In this document: positions 56,210 through 64,000 of the stretch, piece after piece
How the letters are laid out: each line of letters starts with the position of its first letter
How positions within the stretch are numbered: position 1 is the stretch's first letter
Source: Marinobacter salinexigens
GTDB lineage: Bacteria > Pseudomonadota > Gammaproteobacteria > Pseudomonadales > Oleiphilaceae
Assembly: GCF_008370345.1 (NCBI RefSeq)
Contig: NZ_VTUU01000003.1
Coordinates: 124,001-188,000, forward strand
Length of the DNA stretch: 64,000 nucleotides
Direction of reading: 5' to 3'
The notes under the pieces: generated by a model
The model's database searches: none
Told to the model about the DNA's origin: nothing
The model's input: only the letters and a program-made list of their open reading frames with translations
Position numbers and translations under genes: made by a program

Positions 56210-56303
56210 GGCCGGGCAGCGGGGGGTAGTTTCCTCTGGGAACGAACAACTCGCTGCGCTCAGACAATCGTTCCCGGCGGAAACTACCCCCCGCTGCCCG
56301 GCC
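56210..56303. repeat. Class A palindromic element 6
   Basis: Perfect 25-bp arms (56210-56234 and 56279-56303), an internal loop TCT against GGC, an 8-bp inner stem GGGAACGA/TCGTTCCC (56238-56245, 56268-56275), then core AACTCGCTGCGCTCAGACA (56248-56266). Its inner stem differs from elements 1, 3 and 4 at several positions but stays fully paired. It starts 9 bp after the decarboxylase stop, between converging genes. Confidence 0.95.
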
Positions 56304-56351
56304 TTGCGGCCATTGGGTGGGGGAGACTGAGGAACAGGTTTTTTTATGGGG

Positions 56352-57560
56352 TCAGCCTTTGGGGTGGCCCTTTTTTCGTTTCAGGTCCAGGGTGAACGCC
56401 AGGGGGAGAACCAGGACGGCGTAGGCAATGATGGTGGCGATGGCGTGGCGGGTGTCTCCGGTCCAGTCGGCCAGGAGGCCGCCCAGCATGGGAATGGAGA
56501 ACGCCAGGGTGTAGCCGATCAGGAAGTTTCCGGCGGAGAGGCGGCCGGTTTCTTCGGGGCTGACCAGCAACGGTGGTAGTGCCACAAGCAGGATCAGGAG
56601 GATTCCGGCAACGCAGCTCATCAGGGTGGCGCTGACGATGAACCACCAGCCTTCGAGGAGGACGGTGCCGGCTGTGCCGGCGATGCTGAGGACGGCCATG
56701 GTGATGATCAGGGTTCGTCGGCCAACCCATGCGCGGGCCATTTTCAGCATGATCAGGGAGGCGATAACCTGGGCGGCGTTGTACCAGAACAGGGTTTCCG
56801 GCAGCAGATCAAGGCGGCCCTGTTGTTCGAGCAGGTTGCCCATGTAGGCGTTAAGGCCGAAGAACATGGAGCCGGACAGGCCGAGTAGCAGGCCGATTCT
56901 CAGGGTCAGGGGGTTGCTCCAGTCTGGCAGCCAGGCTGTTTTCCGGGAGGGGCGGCCGCGGTCCCGTTTGGGCAGGTAAAGTGCTGCAGCGACCAGCAGT
57001 GCGGGTAGTGACCAGGCTATCATCGCGGCGCGCCAGCTGTTGTCTACCATGGGCATGAGCACCGGGAGGGTGATGCCGGCCCCTATGAATTCCCCCATCA
57101 GCATGCCGTTCATGTAGATCGCCGAGCCGAGGGCAAGATGGTGGGGTTCGAGCCACCTTGGCAGCAGCGCAGGCAGTGCCGGTTGCATCATGGCGACACC
57201 GAAACCCATCACCGCGCTGGCGATCATGAGTGTACTGATATCGGGAACCAGGCCGCGTCCGGCGGAGCCTATCACCATGATGACCATGGCCAGTGCCAGG
57301 GTGTTGCGGGGGCCGATGCGGGAAATCGCCAGGGATCCGGGCATGGCACCGGCGGCCAGCATCAGGATGGGCAGGGTTGTCAGGGCCCCGGTCAGGGTTT
57401 GTGAGAGGCCCAATTCTTCGCTGATGAATGGGGCCAGAGCCGGTGCTACCAGCACCGGCACTCTCAGGTAGACGCCAGCCAGCCAAAGCAGCACCGCCAC
57501 CGGCAGCAATTTCGCTGGCGGTGGCGGTGTGGTTGCAGCTTGATGTTCTGGCAGTGACAA
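56352..57560 (-). CDS. CynX/NimT-family MFS transporter
   Basis: 402 residues from TTG 57560, 5 bp after the ectC stop; an ATG at 57617 would overlap ectC. Twelve TM helices with LAGVYLRVPVLVAPALAPFI at the start, a CynX-type second helix and IGPRNTLALAM, and the mid-protein loop KRDRGRPSRKT. The family includes CynX (cyanate) and NimT-like carriers. Directly coupled to ectC, so it may carry ectoine, a precursor or another solute; inferred. Confidence 0.88.
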   Translation of the reverse strand: MSLPEHQAATTPPPPAKLLPVAVLLWLAGVYLRVPVLVAPALAPFISEELGLSQTLTGALTTLPILMLAAGAMPGSLAISRIGPRNTLALAMVIMVIGSAGRGLVPDISTLMIASAVMGFGVAMMQPALPALLPRWLEPHHLALGSAIYMNGMLMGEFIGAGITLPVLMPMVDNSWRAAMIAWSLPALLVAAALYLPKRDRGRPSRKTAWLPDWSNPLTLRIGLLLGLSGSMFFGLNAYMGNLLEQQGRLDLLPETLFWYNAAQVIASLIMLKMARAWVGRRTLIITMAVLSIAGTAGTVLLEGWWFIVSATLMSCVAGILLILLVALPPLLVSPEETGRLSAGNFLIGYTLAFSIPMLGGLLADWTGDTRHAIATIIAYAVLVLPLAFTLDLKRKKGHPKG

Positions 57561-57564
57561 CCGA

Positions 57565-57960
57565 TCAGTCTTCGCTGGTATCCGGCAGGTAAGCGCCGTC
57601 TTCGTCGTGGATTTCACGGCCAGTGACCGGCGGGTTGAAGGCGCAGATCAGGCGCATGTCTTCGGTGCCACCGTACAGGGTGTGGCGGTCATGGTTGTCG
57701 AGAGCGTACAGAGTGCCGTCTGTGATTTCGTGCACTTCGCCGGTGGCAAGATCCTTGATTCGGCCATTACCTGCAACACAGTAGACTGCTTCCAGGTGGT
57801 GCTTGTACCAGAAGGTGTGCTCGGAGCCGGCCTTGATGATGGTTTCGTGGAAGGAGAACCCCATGCCGTCTTTCTTCAGCAGCAGGCGGCGGCTGGTCCA
57901 CTGCTTGTCGCTGACTTCGCGTTCGGTACCGATAATGTCTTGCACACGTACGATTTTCAT
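57565..57960 (-). CDS. ectC: L-ectoine synthase
   Basis: 131 residues from ATG 57960 (AGGGGAA upstream), the usual EctC length; the open frame reaches further 5' without need. Cupin-fold Ect[48 protein letters not shown] (metal Glu and Tyr region), [18 protein letters not shown] (His ligand) and [17 protein letters not shown]. It closes N-gamma-acetyl-diaminobutyrate to ectoine. ectA and ectB are not adjacent, which is unusual. Confidence 0.94.
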   Translation of the reverse strand: MKIVRVQDIIGTEREVSDKQWTSRRLLLKKDGMGFSFHETIIKAGSEHTFWYKHHLEAVYCVAGNGRIKDLATGEVHEITDGTLYALDNHDRHTLYGGTEDMRLICAFNPPVTGREIHDEDGAYLPDTSED

Positions 57961-58010
57961 TAGCGTTCCCCTATCAGGTGTTGGAAAGCCATACAGTATA
58001 AACATGCGCC

Positions 58011-59441
58011 TCAGGGGCGGTTCAACCGCCAACCGTCGTAAATCTGCATCGCCTGTTCAATGGCTAAGGCCAGTTTCCGGCGTTGGCGATCATCCAGCAG
58101 GCGCTGTTTCCTGGCCTTGTCGAAGGCTTTCTGGATCTCTTGACGGCTGACTTTGTCGAGTCGGCTAAGCCAGTGATCGTCGGCGGGTTCCAGGTCCAGC
58201 AGGTCGCGTCCTGCGTGGTTGCGATGGCTGATGTGCCACCAGTGGTCAACGGCCCGTCCGAGCACTACGTAGCCAAACTGGCTGTCCTGCACGGGGCCAA
58301 AGGTTGCGGTTTTGAGGCCGTCTTTCAGGACGCCGATATTGAGGGCCGGCAGAGCCAGTTTGTCGCCATAAAAATAACTGCCGGCGGCACCGATGATGCC
58401 GCCTACCAAGGCGCCGGTGCCCAGGGACGAGCCGAAGGTCAGCGCGTCGATCCCCGCACCGCTGACGGCCCCCGCGCCAAAACCGGCGGTGGCCAGGTAG
58501 CGTTTGCTGACGGCCCAGGTCTTGCGGCTGCTTTCGGAGAACAGGTCGTGTTGGCTGTGCCATTCCAGTTCCGCTTCCTGGCGCCGGATCTTCTGATGCT
58601 GGTATAGGTGCTCTACATCAATCCGCAGTGACTGCTCCCGCTGCCGTTGGTTACGGTACCAGCGTTGCCGCAACTGGTCCGCCAGGGCACTGTCGCTGGT
58701 GGCGGTGGCCTGCTCAGCGGTCAGGGTCCGCTTTTCCTGGTACGACATCATGTTTACCAACGCCTTCCCGATGAGCTGAGCGGACTGTTCGCGGCGCCGG
58801 CGGCGCTGTTCAGAGAGGAACTCAGTGGCCTTCTCCAACGGTTGTTCCCAAGCGGGTTCAAGTTGTCCGAATGCACGTAAAAGGCTCAGATGTTGATCGA
58901 AATGGGCGCGAACAGCGTCGAACTTCCGGACGACCTGGAAGAACTGTCCGAGCGCAGCCTGCCAGGTGTCGCTATGGTCATCGGGGCCGATGCTGTTGAT
59001 CAGGGCCAGGCTCGGGCGCCCCGTCCAGCGCAGGATGGTCATTTCCGCTTCGTGTTCGCTGCTATAGGGTACGGAGCCGTCCACCACGTAGATAATTCCG
59101 GCGCCTTCCAGCAGTGGAGCCAGCAATTCACATTCGTCGGTGAAGCGGCCGTCTCCCTGATGCTGGGTGACAAAGGCCTCTACGGTTTCTGCTCTGTCAG
59201 ATGCTGATACGCTGTGGGCTTCGAGCCATTCAAGGACGCGTCGTGGGCGCTGAAAGCCCGGGGTATCCACCAGGGTATACAGCACCTGACCATCCACGCT
59301 CAGCGGGTAGGCCTGGCGCTTGCGGGTGGTTCCCGGTTCCAGGGCTATGGCAATGGCGTCGTTCTGGGAAAGCGTGGCCACCACGCTGGATTTACCCTTG
59401 TTAGGGTGGCCGACGACGGCGAACACGGGGGCTGCGGTCAT
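58011..59441 (-). CDS. GTPase with DUF3482 domain
   Basis: 476 residues from ATG 59441, overlapping the upstream DUF2868 stop by 4 bp. G1 motif [11 protein letters not shown]3 DTPGFQ, and a G4-like segment are visible. The rest is DUF3482 with a coiled-coil stretch and a C-terminal glycine-rich hydrophobic hairpin ([33 protein letters not shown]) that could insert in membranes. Function unknown. It is always found, to my knowledge, beside a DUF2868 membrane protein. Confidence 0.9.
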   Translation of the reverse strand: MTAAPVFAVVGHPNKGKSSVVATLSQNDAIAIALEPGTTRKRQAYPLSVDGQVLYTLVDTPGFQRPRRVLEWLEAHSVSASDRAETVEAFVTQHQGDGRFTDECELLAPLLEGAGIIYVVDGSVPYSSEHEAEMTILRWTGRPSLALINSIGPDDHSDTWQAALGQFFQVVRKFDAVRAHFDQHLSLLRAFGQLEPAWEQPLEKATEFLSEQRRRRREQSAQLIGKALVNMMSYQEKRTLTAEQATATSDSALADQLRQRWYRNQRQREQSLRIDVEHLYQHQKIRRQEAELEWHSQHDLFSESSRKTWAVSKRYLATAGFGAGAVSGAGIDALTFGSSLGTGALVGGIIGAAGSYFYGDKLALPALNIGVLKDGLKTATFGPVQDSQFGYVVLGRAVDHWWHISHRNHAGRDLLDLEPADDHWLSRLDKVSRQEIQKAFDKARKQRLLDDRQRRKLALAIEQAMQIYDGWRLNRP

Positions 59442-60856
59442 GTTCGGTCTTCCTCCAGGCGATAGGGATCCTGCCATGCCAGCTGCGGCACGCTTACCTG
59501 AAGATGGGGGTCAGCCATCCGTTCGGTAAAACGCAGCCAGGGTTGCAACTGGTGTGTCGCCGGCGCTTGTTCGGCGTTCTGGGCCATGGGCACCAGGGCA
59601 ATCAGGGTGTTGTCTGGCCAGTGTTCACGTGCAGATTCGAGAAAATCCTGCAACTCACCGGTGGGTGGTTCCCAGCTGCGGGTGATGACGAGTATGGCTC
59701 CTGCGCCGCGTTGGCTGAGTGCGGTTCCGGCCTGCTCGATGGCGTGCCGGTCTTCGGCCAGGGTTGCTCGTCCGCCGGCTTTCAGGATCAGGCTGTGTGG
59801 ACCGGCAAGGCTGTCCGGCAGTTCCGGGTCACCGCCACCAGCCCAGCACAGCAGGATGTGGGTGTCTGGCAGTGGTTGAAGGCTGGCGTTGGTTCGGGTG
59901 TCCGGCTGATCGGCGGCGTCATTGTTTTCGTTGCCGGTGTCCAGGGTTGGGGTTTCCATCCGGTACAGCAGTGCGTGCATGCCCGGGTGATTATTCAGCG
60001 CCGTACGGGCCCGGTGATGAACGAGGCCCGTTGCGATAAGAGCCAGCAACAGCCGGGGCAGCAGCACCCAGAACGTCCATACCATGGCGACGAATGGCCA
60101 CCACTGCCCCCAGGCAAGGGGCGCGGCGCCTGAACTGCCGGAATCGGCCCGGAAGAACCGGGTTGCCTCTACCAGCTCCAGGGTCGGTACGGCGTCTGGC
60201 CAGAGCCAGGACCAGGGTGCGGCTATGGCGACAACAAGCTGGTGATAACTGGCAGCGGCGGTATCAAGGGTGGTACTCCAGCCGAAGGCCAGATCCTGAA
60301 TAACCACCATGATCAGCAACGTGACTAGCCCGGTCAGAGCGAAGCAGGTGCCACCCCGGTGTGCCGCTTCGGCCATCAGTAATGGCTGCATCCCGCCGGG
60401 CATGCTTCCGGCCCCGGGAGTGTGAGCACCGAATCGTCGCAATAACCAGTGCCAGGGTTGCCAGCCGATCAGCGCCTGCAGGCTGGTATACAGAGCGAGC
60501 AGTATCTGCAGCAGGACAAAACCCAGAATCACCGTGATGTTGATGCGTTGGCCGGCATCGTAAAACAGCAGGCCCGCCATGGTGAGGACGCCAAATACGG
60601 CACCGACCAGCATGAACAGCATACGGATGCGCTGCCAGAGCCGCAGTAGCTGCTGGCTTTTGTCAGCACTCGCACCCGGACCGCTCAGGCGGTCCATATG
60701 TGCCATCCATCGTTCGGGTGTGGGGGCCAGACCCTGTTCCTGACAGGTCAGGGCAAATTTCCGGTCCCGGCGGTGCAGAAAAGCCGGAGGTTGTTCCTTG
60801 TCCCGCTGGCTGCGTGCATCAAAATCCAGCAGCAATCGGAGGGGGCGGTTGGTCAT
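59438..60856 (-). CDS. DUF2868 membrane protein
   Basis: 472 residues from ATG 60856; longer frames upstream have no support. N-terminal soluble region (RDRKFALTCQEQGLAPTPERW), TM pairs near 78-99 and 106-127, another around 185-210 and one near 290-315, then a cytoplasmic C-terminal domain (LLCWAGGGDPELPDSL, GAILVITRSWEPPTGELQDF) that looks like a Rossmann-type fold. Partner of the DUF3482 GTPase by 4-bp overlap. Function unknown. Confidence 0.88.
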   Translation of the reverse strand: MTNRPLRLLLDFDARSQRDKEQPPAFLHRRDRKFALTCQEQGLAPTPERWMAHMDRLSGPGASADKSQQLLRLWQRIRMLFMLVGAVFGVLTMAGLLFYDAGQRINITVILGFVLLQILLALYTSLQALIGWQPWHWLLRRFGAHTPGAGSMPGGMQPLLMAEAAHRGGTCFALTGLVTLLIMVVIQDLAFGWSTTLDTAAASYHQLVVAIAAPWSWLWPDAVPTLELVEATRFFRADSGSSGAAPLAWGQWWPFVAMVWTFWVLLPRLLLALIATGLVHHRARTALNNHPGMHALLYRMETPTLDTGNENNDAADQPDTRTNASLQPLPDTHILLCWAGGGDPELPDSLAGPHSLILKAGGRATLAEDRHAIEQAGTALSQRGAGAILVITRSWEPPTGELQDFLESAREHWPDNTLIALVPMAQNAEQAPATHQLQPWLRFTERMADPHLQVSVPQLAWQDPYRLEEDRT

Positions 60857-60943
60857 GCAGTATCCCGGTGGTGAATTCGGTCGGTCGTCCTTTGCTGTTA
60901 GGATATAGGGATTCCCGCTTCCGATACCAGATAACGAGTCGAT

Positions 60944-61306
60944 ATGCCCCACCACCTGATGAACCTGCGCCATGTCCCGGATGACGAGGCTGATGAGATC
61001 CGTGCCCTGTTTGAGGAACATGAGGTTCGTTACTACGAAACGCCGCCGAGCCGCTGGGGGATCAGCATGGGTGGTTTCTGGGTCCACGACGATGACGAAG
61101 CCGAGCGGGCCCGGCAATTATTGCAGCACTACCAGCAGCAGCGGCTGGAATCCCAGCGCCGCTCGTTCGAAGAGCGTCAGGTCCGGGGTGAAAGCGTCAG
61201 TGTCGTGGCGATGCTCAGGAAGCATCCGGTGCGCACTCTGGCGGCCCTGCTGGCCATTGTCGTCATTGCCGGGTTCAGCCTTTTGCCGTTTGTTCGTATT
61301 GGCTAG
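60944..61306 (+). CDS. DUF6164-type small membrane protein
   Basis: 120 residues. Soluble N-terminal part (LMNLRHVPDDEADEIRALFEEHEVRYYETPP; DUF6164-like as I recall), charged helix with HYQQQRLESQRR, and one C-terminal TM (TLAALLAIVVIAGFSLLPFV). Function unknown. Divergent from the DUF2868 gene. Confidence 0.75.
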   Translation: MPHHLMNLRHVPDDEADEIRALFEEHEVRYYETPPSRWGISMGGFWVHDDDEAERARQLLQHYQQQRLESQRRSFEERQVRGESVSVVAMLRKHPVRTLAALLAIVVIAGFSLLPFVRIG

Positions 61307-61350
61307 TACCCTGGGGTTCGTCACTGAAATGTCCTGAAGGCCGGACACCG

Positions 61351-61437
61351 TCCGGAATCCGGGACGCCCATCCCCCATAGCCCCGTATCCTGCTGTTTCA
61401 CCTCCGTGTCCATGTCTGTGGTGTCCGGATATCCGGA
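61351..61437 (+). promoter_or_regulatory. Paired activator sites upstream of a sigma-54 promoter
   Basis: TCCGGATATCCGGA (61424-61437) is a perfect 14-bp palindrome. A diverged copy, TCCGGAATCCGGGA (61351-61364), lies 73 bp before it. Both are upstream of the -24/-12 promoter, the inner one about 70 bp before the -24 element. Spacing suits an enhancer-binding protein acting by DNA looping. Confidence 0.55.
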
Positions 61438-61501
61438 TTCTCCAAGGAGCCCTTTTCCAACATTTCATATAAAATCTATAAAAATCAATAATCTGCAGGG
61501 T

Positions 61502-61517
61502 TGGCACAGGATGCGCA
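61502..61517 (+). promoter_or_regulatory. Sigma-54 (RpoN) promoter of the 3HB-oligomer hydrolase
   Basis: TGGCACAGGATGCGCA: the -24 GG (61503-61504) and the -12 GC (61515-61516) have the required 10-nt spacing, with TGGCAC a perfect -24 box. The start codon is about 85 bp further on. No sigma-70 promoter of comparable quality was seen in this 295-bp gap. Confidence 0.75.
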
Positions 61518-61601
61518 TAGCCGCCGGTAGGTATTCATACCTATGGGCCCTGGCCCAGAACGCCTGGCCCGTTCGTTAACAACAACAAACAAGGAACGAC
61601 C

Positions 61602-63713
61602 ATGAAGCGATTGATGATCTGCACGTTGATCGGAGCCTCCGGGCTTGCCCTGACCGGGTGCAAAGAGGATCTGCCCCCATTCAACCAACTCCCGGATTTC
61701 ATCCAGGGGGATGTTGCGTTTAGTCATTACGATGGTGTTACCGATGACCTGCTTACCGCGGGTCTGGGTGCTACCGGGCTTGCATCAACGCCTGCACCGG
61801 CGTTTGCCGATACGTTGAACCCTACGCCTGCAGAACTTCGGCGGCTGGCGATCTACAACAATTACCGAGCCTTGGTAGATACGGTGCCGGGTGGCGGCTA
61901 CGGTGAGTTTTTCGGGCCTCAGGTCGGCGCCAGCGGTGAAGGCATGATCGCGGGGGACGAGTATCTCGCTTTTATGACTGTACCGGGCAGTGACCACCCG
62001 GTGAGCGTTATGGCTCAGGTGCCGGACAGCTTTGATCCGGATTCGCCCTGTATGGTGACGGCCCCCTCCTCCGGATCCCGCGGGATATATGGCGCCATTG
62101 GCACCGCTGGCGAGTGGGGTCTGAAAAAGGGCTGTGCGGTGGTCTATACCGACAAAGGCACTGGGACCGGCTCTCACAACCTGGAAACCGGTGCGGCCCA
62201 GCGAATCGACGGTACCCTGACCAGTTCTGACGCAGAGGCTGTGCAGTTCCGTGCGGACCTGAGCGATGCTGAACGGGCAGATTTCAACGCCACCTCACCG
62301 GATCGGTTTGCCTGGAAACACGCCCACTCCATGGCCAATCCCGAAAAAGACTGGGGGCTGCATGTGTTGCAGTCTATTGAGTTCGGGTTCTATGTGCTGA
62401 ATGAAAAGTTTGGCCGGGAATTGGGTAATGATAAACGCCTGATCACCATCGACCCTGACAATACCCTGGTGATTGCGTCCAGTGTTTCTAATGGTGGAGG
62501 TTCATCGCTGCGTGCCGCAGAGCAGGATGAACTGGGGCTGATCGACGGCGTGGCGGTATCCGAGCCCAACGTCAATCCGGTGGTCGATACCGGTTTTACC
62601 ATTCGTCAGGGTGATGGTGCGGTGATCACCGGCCACAGTCGTAGCCTGTTGGATTACACCACTGCCCTGTCGGTCTGGCAGGGTTGTGCCAACCAGGCGC
62701 CGGAGGTTCGTGATGCTGCCCCGTTGAATGCGGTGTTCAACCCACCGGCGGTGGGTGAAAATATCTGTAACTCCCTGGCTAACAAGGGCCTTGTGGCCGG
62801 GGCTACCCTGGATGAGCGGGCCTCGGATGCGCTGCGTATCCTGAATGAGGAGTTCGGTATTCAGCCCGAACAGAACCTGTTGGCACCGGTGCACTTTGGC
62901 CTGGCCGTGGCCCAGAGCATTTCCATGACATACGCGAATGCCTATGGCCGTGCCGGCGTGGAGGATCGTGTCTGCGACCTGACCCTGGCAGCGACAGATG
63001 GCGCGGGTGCTGTGACTCCGATTACCGCTGGCGCTGAAGCCGTGTTGTTCTCTTCCAGCAATGGCATTCCGCCTTCTGCGGGAGTCAACATTGTTTACGA
63101 CGGAGCTGAAGGTCAGCCAACCCACCTGGCCAGCAGTGTCTCGCCAAGTTCGAGTCAGGCGGATTACGGGCTGGATGCGTTGCTGTGCCTGCGCAGCCTG
63201 GCCCAAGGCAGTGATGTGGTCACCGGTTCCGATCTGACCGGCAATGCCGCTGATCTGTCCGCGGCCATTGCCGGTGGTATTACCGAGGTGCGTGCCAGTG
63301 GCAATCTGCGCGGTAAGCCAGCGGTTTACGTCACAGGGAGGGCCGATGCCATACTGCCCATCAATCATACCGCCCGCCCATACTACGGGCTCAACCAGCA
63401 GGTTGAGGGCGAAGACAGCAATCTGCACTACTACGAAATCCTGAATGCGCATCACCTGGATGTGTTGAACGGCTTCCCTGGCGTAGCCGATCGGTACGTG
63501 CCTTTGCATCACTACTACTTCCAGGCCCTGGACCTGATGTGGGCGCATCTGACCGATGAACAGCCGCTGCCACCGAGCCAGGTCGTCCGGACGGTTCCTC
63601 GCGGAGCGATTACCACGCCTTTGTCGGCGGTGAACCTGCCTGACATTGCGACCGATCCGGCGGTCGAAGACCGGATCGTCTTTGAGGAGAACCAGCTCCG
63701 CATTCCGGAGTAA
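61602..63713 (+). CDS. 3-hydroxybutyrate oligomer hydrolase (lipoprotein)
   Basis: 703 residues, with AAGGAACG upstream of ATG. Signal peptide with lipobox LTGC, so probably lipid-anchored. The alpha/beta-hydrolase family of D-(-)-3-hydroxybutyrate oligomer hydrolases is recognised by [10 protein letters not shown], the nucleophile region [17 protein letters not shown] (near 295), [16 protein letters not shown] and [10 protein letters not shown]. It breaks PHB-derived oligomers to 3-hydroxybutyrate monomers. Transcribed from a sigma-54 promoter and followed by a PAS-domain gene. Confidence 0.93.
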   Translation: MKRLMICTLIGASGLALTGCKEDLPPFNQLPDFIQGDVAFSHYDGVTDDLLTAGLGATGLASTPAPAFADTLNPTPAELRRLAIYNNYRALVDTVPGGGYGEFFGPQVGASGEGMIAGDEYLAFMTVPGSDHPVSVMAQVPDSFDPDSPCMVTAPSSGSRGIYGAIGTAGEWGLKKGCAVVYTDKGTGTGSHNLETGAAQRIDGTLTSSDAEAVQFRADLSDAERADFNATSPDRFAWKHAHSMANPEKDWGLHVLQSIEFGFYVLNEKFGRELGNDKRLITIDPDNTLVIASSVSNGGGSSLRAAEQDELGLIDGVAVSEPNVNPVVDTGFTIRQGDGAVITGHSRSLLDYTTALSVWQGCANQAPEVRDAAPLNAVFNPPAVGENICNSLANKGLVAGATLDERASDALRILNEEFGIQPEQNLLAPVHFGLAVAQSISMTYANAYGRAGVEDRVCDLTLAATDGAGAVTPITAGAEAVLFSSSNGIPPSAGVNIVYDGAEGQPTHLASSVSPSSSQADYGLDALLCLRSLAQGSDVVTGSDLTGNAADLSAAIAGGITEVRASGNLRGKPAVYVTGRADAILPINHTARPYYGLNQQVEGEDSNLHYYEILNAHHLDVLNGFPGVADRYVPLHHYYFQALDLMWAHLTDEQPLPPSQVVRTVPRGAITTPLSAVNLPDIATDPAVEDRIVFEENQLRIPE

Positions 63714-63720
63714 GCAGGTG

Positions 63721-63774
63721 CCTGTCTGGTGCCTGCGGTGCCGGACAGGCTTGGTTTGCCCCCGAATCGGGGGC
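63721..63774 (+). terminator. Two hairpins after the hydrolase gene
   Basis: CCTGTC (63721-63726) with GACAGG (63744-63749); then GCCCCCGA (63758-63765) with TCGGGGGC (63767-63774), a near-perfect 17-nt palindrome. No U-run follows, so Rho-independent release is doubtful. Confidence 0.5.
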
Positions 63775-63827
63775 CCCATATACTTCCGTGACTGTACCCG
63801 GCGTCGTCGGGTACCAGGGTTTATACA

Positions 63828-64000
63828 ATGAACAATATTCAACCCGATGGTGCGCGGTACATGACTGAGCTGTTTACCGAGAATTCCAGGAGTGGCATCA
63901 CCCGAGACCTGATCGAGGCTCTGTTTCCGATGTTTGAGGAAGCGAGTGCCGGAGCTATTGCTGTTGACCGTGAGGCCCGGATTACCTGGATCAACAGTAG
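63828..64000 (+). CDS. PAS-domain protein, probable sigma-54-dependent regulator (3' end outside window)
   Basis: 57 codons are visible from ATG 63828: a leader (MTELFTENSRSGITRDLIEA) and the start of a PAS domain (ASAGAIAVDREARITWINS). PAS at this position often precedes an AAA+ sigma-54 activator domain. Its place next to a sigma-54-controlled hydrolase fits such an activator, but the diagnostic domains lie beyond the edge. Confidence 0.55.
   Translation, partial: MNNIQPDGARYMTELFTENSRSGITRDLIEALFPMFEEASAGAIAVDREARITWINS

Noticed and set aside
26341..56303. Palindromes as integron attC sites
   Set aside because: They are structured and intergenic, but the terminal RYYYAAC/GTTRRRY boxes of attC are missing, no integrase is seen, and the conserved part is the loop rather than the ends.
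26341..56303. Palindromes as CRISPR repeats or as plain intrinsic terminators
   Set aside because: They are dispersed singly with no spacers. No U-tract follows the stems, and one class lies between divergent start codons.
62502..63842. 446-codon minus-strand frame opposite the hydrolase
   Set aside because: The hydrolase on the plus strand is recognisable throughout; the antisense product is Arg/His/Gln-rich with no motif.

Overview
The window reads as chromosomal DNA of a marine gammaproteobacterium, most likely Marinobacter or a close relative. The base is moderately GC-rich by eye. Many blocks follow the gene order I remember from the origin-proximal part of Pseudomonas chromosomes: gmhB/glyS/glyQ, trkA-rsmB-fmt-def, LysM-dprA-tsaC-hemF-aroE, gamma-carbonic anhydrase/prlC/yheV, and coxBAC-SURF1-ctaA-ctaB-SCO. 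Na+-type motor genes, an ectoine synthase and a Na+/H+ antiporter fit a salty habitat. The genus is inferred from protein character and synteny, not from a search. No rRNA, phage, IS element, integron or CRISPR was seen; one tRNA (Pro, CGG) is present.

Layout. 1-6.1 kb holds signalling and envelope genes: an Aer-like chemoreceptor cut by the left edge, a membrane GGDEF-EAL protein translationally coupled to a PhnD-type periplasmic binding protein, and a phospholipase-D-type lipoprotein. 6.1-16 kb holds tRNA-Pro, trkH, then a long minus-strand block of core genes (gmhB, glyS, glyQ, trkA, rsmB, fmt, def). 16.3-23.1 kb is a plus-strand block (LysM protein, dprA, tsaC, hemF, aroE, motA/motB-like stator pair, small PA4642-like gene). 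23.2-33 kb holds a gamma-carbonic anhydrase, prlC, yheV, an antiporter, a 7TM diguanylate cyclase, DoxX, an unknown protein and a MATE pump. 33.2-41.4 kb is an almost complete caa3-type cytochrome c oxidase locus with heme A synthesis and assembly factors, but without ctaG/cox11 at its usual place. 41.5-46.2 kb holds an MFS carrier, a GNAT enzyme and hrpB. 46.2-52 kb is a tightly coupled minus-strand accessory operon (FMO-type monooxygenase, BASS carrier, epimerase-like SDR, SDR, TauE-like exporter) next to a divergent AraC regulator. 52-64 kb holds an ATP-grasp protein, a soluble four-PAS chemoreceptor, an ornithine/lysine decarboxylase with an attenuator-like leader, a lone ectC beside a CynX-type MFS gene, a GTPase/membrane protein pair (DUF3482/DUF2868), and a 3-hydroxybutyrate-oligomer hydrolase behind a good sigma-54 promoter, followed by a PAS-domain protein cut by the right edge.

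The most unusual signal is a dispersed family of intergenic palindromes. Six elements of about 85-95 bp (near 26.4, 26.6, 40.7, 42.8, 43.6 and 56.25 kb) share a 19-nt unpaired core, AACTCGCTKYGCTCRGACA. It is enclosed by 20-26 bp arms whose sequence differs from copy to copy but stays self-complementary within each copy. A seventh palindrome (23.75 kb) has similar arm composition but a different 58-nt loop. The pattern is covariation around a fixed loop, which ordinary MITE, REP or simple terminator models do not explain well.
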